The notes under the pieces: model-generated
What the model was told of the DNA's origin: nothing
Databases searched by the model: none
The model's input: the letters and a program-made list of their open reading frames with translations, nothing else
Shown here: positions 6,551 through 12,311 of the stretch, piece by piece
How the letters are laid out: every line of letters starts with the position of its first letter
How positions within the stretch are numbered: the first letter of the stretch is position 1
Position numbers and translations under genes: made by a program
Origin: an uncultured Campylobacter sp.
GTDB taxonomy: Bacteria; Campylobacterota; Campylobacteria; Campylobacterales; Campylobacteraceae
Reading direction: 5' to 3'
Assembly (NCBI RefSeq): GCF_937997465.1
Contig: NZ_CALKTQ010000072.1
Location: 1-20,505 of the forward strand
DNA length: 20,505 nucleotides

Positions 6551-7276
6551 CTAAAAAATATAATATCGCAAACTAGTCTCTGCGATCTCTTTCATTATTT
6601 CAAACATTTCGTTTGCGCTCCACTCGTCTTTGCGAAAATACATACTCACGGGAGAAAATTTATTGTGCTCGCTGTTGCCATCTAGCTTAAAAATATAAGT
6701 TTTGTTGAGGTAGTAAAATTCGTTCATTGTGCTAAGTTTTGAAAATACGTTTTTTGTACTAGCGTCGTTTTCGTTAAAGTCGTCACCACTACCAAAGCAT
6801 ACGAAAGGTGTTATGTCTTCGTGGTTCATCATGGCCCTTATGCCGATTAAATTTTTGCCTAGGCGTTCTATGGCGTTACCCCTAGCTTGCTTTTTTAGTC
6901 CTTCTTCGGCACGTTTGTCATTTGTGCCTTGCCTTTTAACTTCTGCAGCCAGAAGCAGTTTTTGATATTTTATATCACCCAATTTTTTGAGTATCAAAAA
7001 ACCGCCGTCAGGCATGATAGTATTATCTCCCCATGTTGTATCAAACTGTTTTCTGATACCGCCATTTTTTATATTTTCCATCATCTCTTTTAACGACAAT
7101 CTTCCACTAAATTCAAGATAAAAGCCATTAAAATTTGAAATTTGACTAAATCTATTTTCTATATAATCAATAGTTTTTTGCATAGCTTGCGCTATGTTTT
7201 TATCGTCAAATTTTGACTCAACATTTTTAGGTTTATGCTGATTTATATTTTTTCTTAGATCGTCACTATTTGCCAT
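6551..7276 (-). CDS. EcoRI-family type II restriction endonuclease
   Basis: The product has 241 aa (EcoRI is 277). Residues 88-92 MPDGG and 112-117 EVKRQG give the PD...ExK nuclease centre: Asp90, Glu112, Lys114 (EcoRI D91, E111, K113). GNAIER at 133-138 is identical to the EcoRI extended-chain recognition motif that ends at R145, and MFEIMKEIAETSLR near the C-terminus matches EcoRI MFEIMFDISTTSLR. These blocks occur in the right order and spacing, so family membership is strong. Specificity for GAATTC, or a site with an AATT core, is inferred from the conserved recognition segment; the residues just before GNAIER differ (QAR versus MAA). AAAAAGG lies six nt before the ATG, one nt after the methyltransferase stop. 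The base composition is more AT-rich than the trp genes on either side, suggesting acquisition by transfer. Confidence 0.88.
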   Translation of the reverse strand: MANSDDLRKNINQHKPKNVESKFDDKNIAQAMQKTIDYIENRFSQISNFNGFYLEFSGRLSLKEMMENIKNGGIRKQFDTTWGDNTIMPDGGFLILKKLGDIKYQKLLLAAEVKRQGTNDKRAEEGLKKQARGNAIERLGKNLIGIRAMMNHEDITPFVCFGSGDDFNENDASTKNVFSKLSTMNEFYYLNKTYIFKLDGNSEHNKFSPVSMYFRKDEWSANEMFEIMKEIAETSLRYYIF

Positions 7277-7277
7277 T

Positions 7278-8399
7278 TTAAGCCTTTTTCACGATGTAGA
7301 TGTACTCGGTTACGTAAAGTGCTCGGTTATTTAAATTTCTGCTTGCGCGGTAGGTTGGGTAGCGGATTTCGTGTTTTATAACTTTGCCGATTTTTGATAA
7401 ATTTAAAAGAAACTCCGCCTCGCTGATAAAGCCTTCCGAGTTAAAAGAGATGACTAGGTATCTGGCTGGAAATTTAGATAGTAAGGCAAAAAATTCGTCC
7501 GCCGCTTTTGCTTTTTTATTAAAATTTGAGCGGTTCCAATCATTTGGTATACCCGATACTTCACTTAAGTTTTTAGGGTTAGGAGCCTTAAAATTGGTGA
7601 TTAAATTTAGCATAAAGTAGTTTGAGCCGTAAGGGTGCTGATTGTACGGAGGGTCAAAATAAGCGATATCTAAAGGGGATAAAATATCTGCTAGTTTCAA
7701 GGCATCTTGCTGATAAACTTCAAATTTGCTCGTAAAATTTGAAAAAACGGGCTTTTGAAGAGTAATTTTGCCTAAAATTCTATTTAGCGCATTTTCTCCG
7801 CTACCGCCAAATTTCCCCACTCCATCCTTGTCTTTGTAAAAGCCTTTAAACACGCCGCCCGTGTTTGAGTGAATGCTCGCTTCGCTAAGTAACGGTGCTA
7901 TAAAAAAATGCCTAAGATCAGGCTCTATTTCTTCTATTGCTTTGCGCAAACCGCCAATTATTAGCGCGTTTTCACGAGAGTAAAACACTCTCTCACCGTG
8001 TTTGATACTAGCGTCGTCTTTTGGGGCATAAAGCTTGCTTATAAAACTTTCGCTGGGATTAAATTTCTCTAAAATTTGCTCAAAATTTCGGTCAATTTGT
8101 TCTTTAAGTTTTGGTGTAAAATTTGAAAGATAGCATGAGTTTATCACGCGCGAATAATCCTCTAAGTCGTTTGCAACAACGAGACTCGAATGTGCTTTGG
8201 CTGCTCTTGCAACTACGCCCGAGCCACTAAAAACATCTACGAAGCTTATCTTTTGTTTTTTTAATTCGCTCTTTATCTCACAAATCACGTTTAAAATTTC
8301 GTTTAATATCGCGCGCTTATTGCCCAGGTAGCTAATTAGCTGTTCTTTTAAAAAGATAGGGTTTTCGGCGACTTTAACATCTTTTGCGGTATTTTTCAC
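7278..8399 (-). CDS. D12-type N6-adenine DNA methyltransferase (R-M partner)
   Basis: The product has 373 aa. Motif X-like SYLGNKRAIL at 23-32 and the SAM-binding motif I FVDVFSGSG at 53-61 precede the catalytic DPPY at 249-252 (AYFDPPYNQHPYGSNY). This is the alpha/D12 order (X-I-TRD-IV) of adenine methylases, with the target-recognition region probably between about 100 and 240. It should protect the host from the adjacent EcoRI-like endonuclease by methylating adenine in the same site. The start is GTG (8397-8399), overlapping the trpGD TGA as GTGA; a GAGG inside the trpGD end, six nt away, acts as RBS. The gene is therefore fused into the trp transcript. M.EcoRI itself, as I recall, does not have this D12 arrangement, so the pairing looks mosaic. 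Confidence 0.9.
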   Translation of the reverse strand: MKNTAKDVKVAENPIFLKEQLISYLGNKRAILNEILNVICEIKSELKKQKISFVDVFSGSGVVARAAKAHSSLVVANDLEDYSRVINSCYLSNFTPKLKEQIDRNFEQILEKFNPSESFISKLYAPKDDASIKHGERVFYSRENALIIGGLRKAIEEIEPDLRHFFIAPLLSEASIHSNTGGVFKGFYKDKDGVGKFGGSGENALNRILGKITLQKPVFSNFTSKFEVYQQDALKLADILSPLDIAYFDPPYNQHPYGSNYFMLNLITNFKAPNPKNLSEVSGIPNDWNRSNFNKKAKAADEFFALLSKFPARYLVISFNSEGFISEAEFLLNLSKIGKVIKHEIRYPTYRASRNLNNRALYVTEYIYIVKKA

Positions 8400-10009
8400 G
8401 CTTCGCCTCGCACGTAGTCCTCGAAGTAGCGATAAACTTTACCGCTTTTTATGGTGTCTAGGATGACCTCTTTGGCTTGCGCTGGGCTATCAGCGACGCC
8501 AGCTGTGTAGAGCGCAAACATCGCGTTTAGAACGACTACGTCAAATTTCGGTCCGCTAATCTCGCCTTTTAAAATTTGCTTTAAAATTTCGGCGTTTTGC
8601 TCAGGCGTGCCGCCCTCGATCTCGCTGTGAAATGCCCGTCTAAAGCCAAACTGCTCGGGCGTGATGCTGTACTCGCTGATCTGACCGCCGCGCAGCTCCA
8701 CGACGCGTGTCTCGTCACATAGGCTGATCTCGTCTAGTCCGTCCTCGCCGCGAACCACCAGCGCGCGCTCGCGTCCAAGCAGCTGCAGCGTCTCGGCGTA
8801 CAAGCGTAAAACGGGCTTGTGATAGACGCCCACGAGCTGATTTTTGAGCGATAAATTTGGATTTAGCAGCGGTCCTAGCACGTTAAAAACCGTGCGGATA
8901 CCTAGGCGCTGGCGCACTTCGCGCACTTCGCCCACTAGCGGGTGGAAAAACGGCGCGTGGAAAAAGGCTAGATTTTTGTCGTTTAGTAGCTCGCGCTGTC
9001 GCAGGAGCGAATTTGAGCTTTTAACGCCCAAAATTTCCAGTACGTCCGAGCTGCCCGATTTGCTAGAAACGGCTTTGTTTCCGTGCTTTGCGACCTTGAC
9101 GCCAAGGCTTGCTAGGATAAACGCGACGGTCGTCGAGATATTTATTGTTTTAAAGCCGTCGCCGCCCGTGCCGCAAAGATCGATCATCGGCGAGGGATCG
9201 CGGTAGGTCTGTGAGTATTTTAGGATGTTTTTAGCCAGGCTTGCTAGGCTTTGCGGATAGAGGCTTTTTTCGCTGATTAGCACCAAAAGCGCGGCTAGCT
9301 GCGTGATCTCGTACTCTTTGCTCGCGATGATTTCGCAAATTTGCTCAAAGTCGCGGTCGTCCAGGCGCTCGTTTTCTTGAAGCTTGATTAGAAACGGCTT
9401 TAGCGGGCGGATTTTTGGCTCTTTGGCGACTTCGGCCGCAGGCGCGGCTTCGTAGTTGATGAAATTTTCGATGATTTTTTTGCCGTACTGCGTGAAGTAG
9501 CTCTCAGGGTGAAACTGGATACCGAAAATCGGCCTGTCTCTCACGCTAAGCGCCATCACTACGTCGTCCTCGCTCACAGCTGAGGCCTGCAAATTTGACG
9601 GTAGCTCGTCCACGTAAAGCGAGTGGTAGCGCATAACCTCAAATTCATCCGGCAGTCCCGTAAATAACGGCTCTTTGCGGTTAACTTTTATGAGCGAGGT
9701 TTTGCCGTGATATGGTTTTTCTAGGCGTTTGATCTTTGCGCCGTGTACGAGTCCGATCGCCTGATGTCCGAGGCAGATACCAAGGATCGGCGCGGCGATA
9801 TCGCTTTGCAAAATCTCTAAACAAATGCCGCTATCTTGTGGGTGTTTTGGGCCCGGACTTAGCACGATTTTGCTCGGATTTAGCCTGCGGATTTCATCCA
9901 GCGTGATCTTGTCGTTGCGCACGCAGCGCACTTCTTCGGAGGTTAGTTCGCGTAGGTATTGTTCTACGTTGAAAACGAAGCTGTCGTAATTGTCTATCAA
10001 TAAAATCAA
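8396..10009 (-). CDS. trpGD: Fused anthranilate synthase glutamine amidotransferase / anthranilate phosphoribosyltransferase
   Basis: The product has 537 aa and two domains. Residues 1-187 are the class I glutamine amidotransferase TrpG: nucleophile Cys79 in GICLGHQAIG, and His168/Glu170 in FHPES. After an Ala/Pro/Lys linker (about 187-203), residues about 204-537 are TrpD, with the PRPP-binding DLCGTGGDG at 277-285, KHGNKAVSSKSGSSD at 308-322 and a conserved glycine-rich end. TrpG feeds ammonia to TrpE; TrpD transfers phosphoribosyl to anthranilate. The fusion is the usual Campylobacter and enteric form. The start is TTG (10007-10009), six nt after AGGAG; no ATG is near. The stop overlaps the methyltransferase GTG. 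The gene is separated from trpE by 392 nt with a terminator, so it probably has its own promoter or depends on read-through. Confidence 0.95.
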   Translation of the reverse strand: MILLIDNYDSFVFNVEQYLRELTSEEVRCVRNDKITLDEIRRLNPSKIVLSPGPKHPQDSGICLEILQSDIAAPILGICLGHQAIGLVHGAKIKRLEKPYHGKTSLIKVNRKEPLFTGLPDEFEVMRYHSLYVDELPSNLQASAVSEDDVVMALSVRDRPIFGIQFHPESYFTQYGKKIIENFINYEAAPAAEVAKEPKIRPLKPFLIKLQENERLDDRDFEQICEIIASKEYEITQLAALLVLISEKSLYPQSLASLAKNILKYSQTYRDPSPMIDLCGTGGDGFKTINISTTVAFILASLGVKVAKHGNKAVSSKSGSSDVLEILGVKSSNSLLRQRELLNDKNLAFFHAPFFHPLVGEVREVRQRLGIRTVFNVLGPLLNPNLSLKNQLVGVYHKPVLRLYAETLQLLGRERALVVRGEDGLDEISLCDETRVVELRGGQISEYSITPEQFGFRRAFHSEIEGGTPEQNAEILKQILKGEISGPKFDVVVLNAMFALYTAGVADSPAQAKEVILDTIKSGKVYRYFEDYVRGEA

Positions 10010-10035
10010 AATTTTCTCCTTTTTAGCGGCTTGTC

Positions 10036-10134
10036 TTTTTCCTTTATACTTCGTTGGAAACTCGGTCGGCTTCGGTCACGGACGACTAGTCCGCTCCCTT
10101 GCCTTCGTCGTTTCCGCCTCGTCTAAAGGAAAAA
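10036..10134. repeat. 99-bp imperfect palindrome, candidate dispersed repeat or structured leader
   Basis: The outer arms TTTTTCCTTTA (10036-10046) and TAAAGGAAAAA (10124-10134) are perfect reverse complements. Inside them GGAAAC (10056-10061) pairs with GTTTCC (10110-10115), and CGGAC (10079-10083) pairs with GTCCG (10089-10093) around GACTA. On the minus strand each outer arm is preceded by CGAAGTAT. The nested symmetry over 99 bp resembles ERIC-like intergenic elements or a folded RNA leader. No second copy is seen in this window. Confidence 0.5.
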
Positions 10135-10230
10135 ATACTTCGCCTTATCGTTTTACGCTCAAATTTGAAGTCAAATTTACAAATTTTACTCGCCGAGACC
10201 CATACCCTGAAAATGCTAAATTTAAACTTG

Positions 10231-10276
10231 CGACGCTTTGCGTCAGCAAAGCTATGTCACCACCTTAAAAGCGTCG
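10231..10276 (-). promoter_or_regulatory. Mutually exclusive stems upstream of trpGD
   Basis: On the minus-strand RNA, CGACGCTTT (10276-10268) can pair with AAAGCGTCG (10239-10231), nine bp. Alternatively GCTTTGC (10252-10246) pairs with GCAAAGC (10241-10235) around a 4-nt loop. The two pairings share bases at 10235-10239, so they compete, as in attenuators. No U-tract follows the inner hairpin, so this is not a standard terminator. Confidence 0.35.
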
Positions 10277-10278
10277 TA

Positions 10279-10305
10279 GGGGGAGGGGGATTAAAGGGGG
10301 TGGGG
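10279..10305 (+). other. G-quadruplex motif
   Basis: Four G-tracts on the + strand (5, 5, 5 and 4 G) are separated by loops of A, ATTAAA and T, which meets the usual G3+N1-7 rule easily. It lies on the non-transcribed strand relative to mRNA of the + direction, and on the template strand for trp (minus) transcription. Such tracts are very rare in an AT-rich Campylobacter background. Confidence 0.8.
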
Positions 10306-10338
10306 AGCGACTTCGCCATTCAAGCCCCCACCCCCTTT
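10293..10338. repeat. 13-bp G/C-rich inverted repeat
   Basis: Arms 10293-10305 (AAAGGGGGTGGGG) and 10326-10338 (CCCCACCCCCTTT) are perfect reverse complements around a 20-nt loop. The left arm is the 3' half of the G-quadruplex motif, so hairpin and quadruplex compete for the same Gs. The structure could act as a terminator-like or pausing signal for either strand; the weak T3 argues against simple termination. Confidence 0.6.
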
Positions 10339-10344
10339 ACAACA

Positions 10345-10380
10345 AAGTAAAAAACAACCTCAAACGGTTGTTTTTTACTT
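10345..10380 (-). terminator. Intrinsic terminator after trpE
   Basis: Perfect 15-bp arms (10345-10359 and 10366-10380) flank a 6-nt loop, with a GC core (CAACC/GGTTG) and runs of six A or T inside the outer stem. It begins 22 nt after the trpE stop. In the minus direction the arm supplies a U6 run, so trpE transcription should largely end here, uncoupling trpE from trpGD. The symmetry makes it active in both directions. Confidence 0.82.
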
Positions 10381-10401
10381 AAAAGCCCAAATTTTTATTT
10401 C

Positions 10402-11757
10402 TCAAATTTCCTTTGCGTTTTTCGTAAACACGTTTAGTTCCGAGGCGCGTTTTTTACAAATTTCTTTATATTCGTATTCAGGAACGCTATCTATCACGAT
10501 GCCGGCTCCCGCCTGCACGAAAATTTCGGCGAAATTTTCCTCAAGCCCACCGCTTTTTAAATTTGACTCGTTTGCGCCGTCAAGGCGCGGGTTATGCCGG
10601 CCAGCATCAAATTTGCGTGCAAATATCGCGCTTCTAATCAAAATCGCCATTTGCGCGTCGCCGTTAAAGTGGAAAAACCCGATGCCGCCGCCGTAGGCGT
10701 TGCGCCTGTACGATTCAAGCTCGGCGATGATCTCCATGGCGCGGATCTTTGGCGTGCCGCTGAGCGTACCTGCGGGGAAGATGCTACCGACCGCGTCAAA
10801 TGCGTCTAGATCGTCCGCCTTTGCGCCGTAGACGTCGCTTACGATATGCATCACGTTCTCGTATCGTACGATACGCATGACGTTTTTGACCGCGACGCTT
10901 TTTGGCTTGCTAACGCGGCCGATGTCGTTGCGGGCAAGGTCGATGAGCATTTTGTGCTCGGCTAGCTCCTTTTCGTCGCTTAGCAGTTCGCGCTCGAGCG
11001 CGGCGTCCTCTATCGCGTCTTTGCCGCGTCCGCGCGTGCCTGCGATAGGCGCGACGTAGATCTTACCCTCTTTTATCTCGCAGACTAGCTCGGGGCTGGA
11101 GCCCGCGACGTCGCCGTACGGGGTCGGAAAGTGAAACATATACGGGCTCGGATTTGCCTCGCTCAGCGCTCGGTAGAAGGCTAGGCTATCCATATCCGAG
11201 GCTAGTTTTAGCTGTTCGCTTAGCACGACTTGGAAGATGTCGCCGCTTTTTAGGTACTCTTTGGCGCGTTCGGCAATACTCAAAAAATGCGCTTTTTCGC
11301 CCTCTAAATCGGTTAAAATTTGATATTTGCTCTGCCTTGTTGAACGCTGTTTCTGGGCGGCCGCTTCGTCGTCTGCGCTAAATTTAACGAGAAAATCGCA
11401 ATACCGCTCGCGGTCGCCGTAAAAGCTGTAAATTTTGCTATTTTTATCAAAGTGCAGGTAGGCGCGGGCGTTGGCGTAGAAAAAGTCGGGGAAATCGTAC
11501 TGCGAGGCGTTAAATTCGGGGATTTTTTCAAAATATTTTATCCCGCCGTAGCCCAGTACTCCAAACAGTCCCGCAAAAGGCGCGTCAAATTTTTGAGCTT
11601 TGAAATAGCTCTTAAGTCCCGCAAAATCGGTCTGCTCGCTGCTGATATACTCGCAGTCGATACCGACGATGGTCTGCGTCGTGTCTTCGGCAAGGTAGGA
11701 GTTGGCAAATCTCTCTCGGATCTTTTCGTAATAAAAAACGGGGCTCAAAAGTAACAT
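10402..11757 (-). CDS. trpE: Anthranilate synthase component I
   Basis: The product has 451 aa, shorter than the ~520-aa enteric TrpE because the N-terminal region is compact; SYLAED (about 20-25) takes the place of the usual LLES inhibitor-binding motif. The chorismate-binding domain is complete: SGDIFQVVLSEQ, NPSPYMFHF, GSSPE, PIAGTRGRG, LIDLARNDIGRV, ENVMHIVSDV and GTLSGTPKIRAMEII. It converts chorismate plus ammonia from TrpG to anthranilate and is the usual feedback-controlled step. Between MAILIRSAIF and VQAGAGIV there is an extra segment of about 30 residues, rich in Asn/Gly/Glu, absent from standard TrpE. AAAGGAT lies before the ATG, with a TATAAT and an 18-bp palindrome upstream. A strong terminator follows, so trpE may be monocistronic. 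Confidence 0.95.
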   Translation of the reverse strand: MLLLSPVFYYEKIRERFANSYLAEDTTQTIVGIDCEYISSEQTDFAGLKSYFKAQKFDAPFAGLFGVLGYGGIKYFEKIPEFNASQYDFPDFFYANARAYLHFDKNSKIYSFYGDRERYCDFLVKFSADDEAAAQKQRSTRQSKYQILTDLEGEKAHFLSIAERAKEYLKSGDIFQVVLSEQLKLASDMDSLAFYRALSEANPSPYMFHFPTPYGDVAGSSPELVCEIKEGKIYVAPIAGTRGRGKDAIEDAALERELLSDEKELAEHKMLIDLARNDIGRVSKPKSVAVKNVMRIVRYENVMHIVSDVYGAKADDLDAFDAVGSIFPAGTLSGTPKIRAMEIIAELESYRRNAYGGGIGFFHFNGDAQMAILIRSAIFARKFDAGRHNPRLDGANESNLKSGGLEENFAEIFVQAGAGIVIDSVPEYEYKEICKKRASELNVFTKNAKEI

Positions 11758-11780
11758 AAAACATCCTTTAATGAGCGTCG

Positions 11781-11786
11781 ATTATA
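11781..11786 (-). promoter_or_regulatory. -10 element of the trpE promoter
   Basis: TATAAT (minus strand, in TATATAATCG) lies 23 nt upstream of the trpE ATG. The -35 position (about 11804-11809, ATGAAA) is weak and is partly covered by a perfect palindrome at 11789-11806. Confidence 0.62.
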
Positions 11787-11788
11787 TA

Positions 11789-11806
11789 AAAATTAAGCTT
11801 AATTTT
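11789..11806. promoter_or_regulatory. 18-bp perfect palindrome, candidate trpE operator
   Basis: AAAATTAAGCTTAATTTT is a perfect dyad immediately upstream of the trpE -10, in the spacer and -35 zone, and its last base touches the stop codon of the upstream DUF302 gene. Position and symmetry suit a dimeric repressor. No regulator gene is adjacent, and no trp repressor is recognised in the window. A weak AT-only hairpin terminator for the DUF302 gene is the alternative. Confidence 0.48.
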
Positions 11807-12234
11807 CATTTGACGGCGGCGTCAAAAAGCTCGCGCTCTAGCCTTTGCGCCGCTTCTAGGGCGTGGCAGTCAAAGACGCCGTACCTAGCCGCGACGCTTT
11901 TTATATCCTCAAAGCTCACGACTGTTTTGCCATCTCTTTTTTGAAATAAAAACTTAAACGGAAGCTCCAGCGCAAGGTTCGGTTCGCACTCTATTAACGG
12001 CGCAAGTAGGCCCGGCGCGCCGAAAATCACAGTGATCGACGGCGTCAAATTTACTCCCGTTTGCGCGGCGAAAACGTGATGAGGCACTACGGCAAATTCG
12101 CTAATATCCTTCATGTCAAGCAGTCTTTGAAACCTCTTAACCGCAGCTTCTAGCTCTAGCTCGCTCTGGCCTGTCGTGACGCCGGCAAAGGCCAAATTTA
12201 ACCCCGCAAAAATCATTAAAAACAATCTTTTCAA
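11806..12234 (-). CDS. Exported DUF302 family protein
   Basis: The product has 142 aa. A signal peptide is clear: KR, then a hydrophobic stretch to AFA at about 17, with likely cleavage before Gly18. The mature part matches DUF302: HHVFAAQTGVNLTPSITVIFG followed by PNLALELPFKFLF and an RYGV ending, which follow the family's F..HA...G..L.P..LI.FGNP..G...M...P..G.DLP pattern. The family forms small periplasmic or membrane-attached alpha-beta barrels of unknown function. The start is TTG (12232-12234) with an AAGGG six nt away; an internal ATG at codon 7 would truncate the signal peptide, so TTG is preferred. It is read divergently from the TauE-like gene and lies just ahead of the trpE promoter on the same strand. 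Confidence 0.8.
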   Translation of the reverse strand: MKRLFLMIFAGLNLAFAGVTTGQSELELEAAVKRFQRLLDMKDISEFAVVPHHVFAAQTGVNLTPSITVIFGAPGLLAPLIECEPNLALELPFKFLFQKRDGKTVVSFEDIKSVAARYGVFDCHALEAAQRLERELFDAAVK

Positions 12235-12281
12235 TAACTTCCCTTTTTTAAATTTTAAAATTAATTTTACCCAAAAACGGC

Positions 12282-12287
12282 TAAAAT
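12282..12287 (+). promoter_or_regulatory. Possible -10 for the TauE/SafE gene
   Basis: TAAAAT lies 24 nt before the ATG at 12312, followed by AAGGCGAG as RBS. The whole 77-nt divergent gap is AT-rich and probably holds promoters for both flanking genes; the DUF302 promoter cannot be placed with confidence. Confidence 0.4.
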
Positions 12288-12311
12288 CGGATTTTACTTT
12301 AAGGCGAGATT

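Larger units (their letters stand above)
10010..10401. other. Structured non-coding gap between trpE and trpGD
   Basis: This 392-nt stretch has no convincing gene. From trpE towards trpGD it holds a terminator (10345-10380), a C/G-rich hairpin (10293-10338) overlapping a four-tract G-quadruplex motif (10279-10305), competing stems (10231-10276) and a long imperfect palindrome (10036-10134). Small frames on both strands lack plausible initiation, except a doubtful 20-codon minus-strand frame at 10257-10319. No promoter for trpGD stands out; TTGACT within the minus-strand context TTTGACTTCAAATT (around 10160-10173) and TATAAA in GAAGTATAAAGG (minus strand, near 10050) are weak candidates. Confidence 0.6.

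Noticed and set aside
8844..9206. 120-codon open frame on + inside trpGD
   Set aside because: Antisense to the conserved TrpD domain; Ser/Arg-rich translation, no RBS, no recognisable domain.
9990..10350. Small + frames in the trpE-trpGD gap (92 and 83 codons)
   Set aside because: They run through inverted repeats and homopolymer G tracts, lack an RBS and overlap each other in different frames; the region is better explained as structured non-coding DNA.
11452..11754. 100-codon frame on + antisense to the trpE start
   Set aside because: Covered by the intact TrpE reading; the translation looks like no known family.
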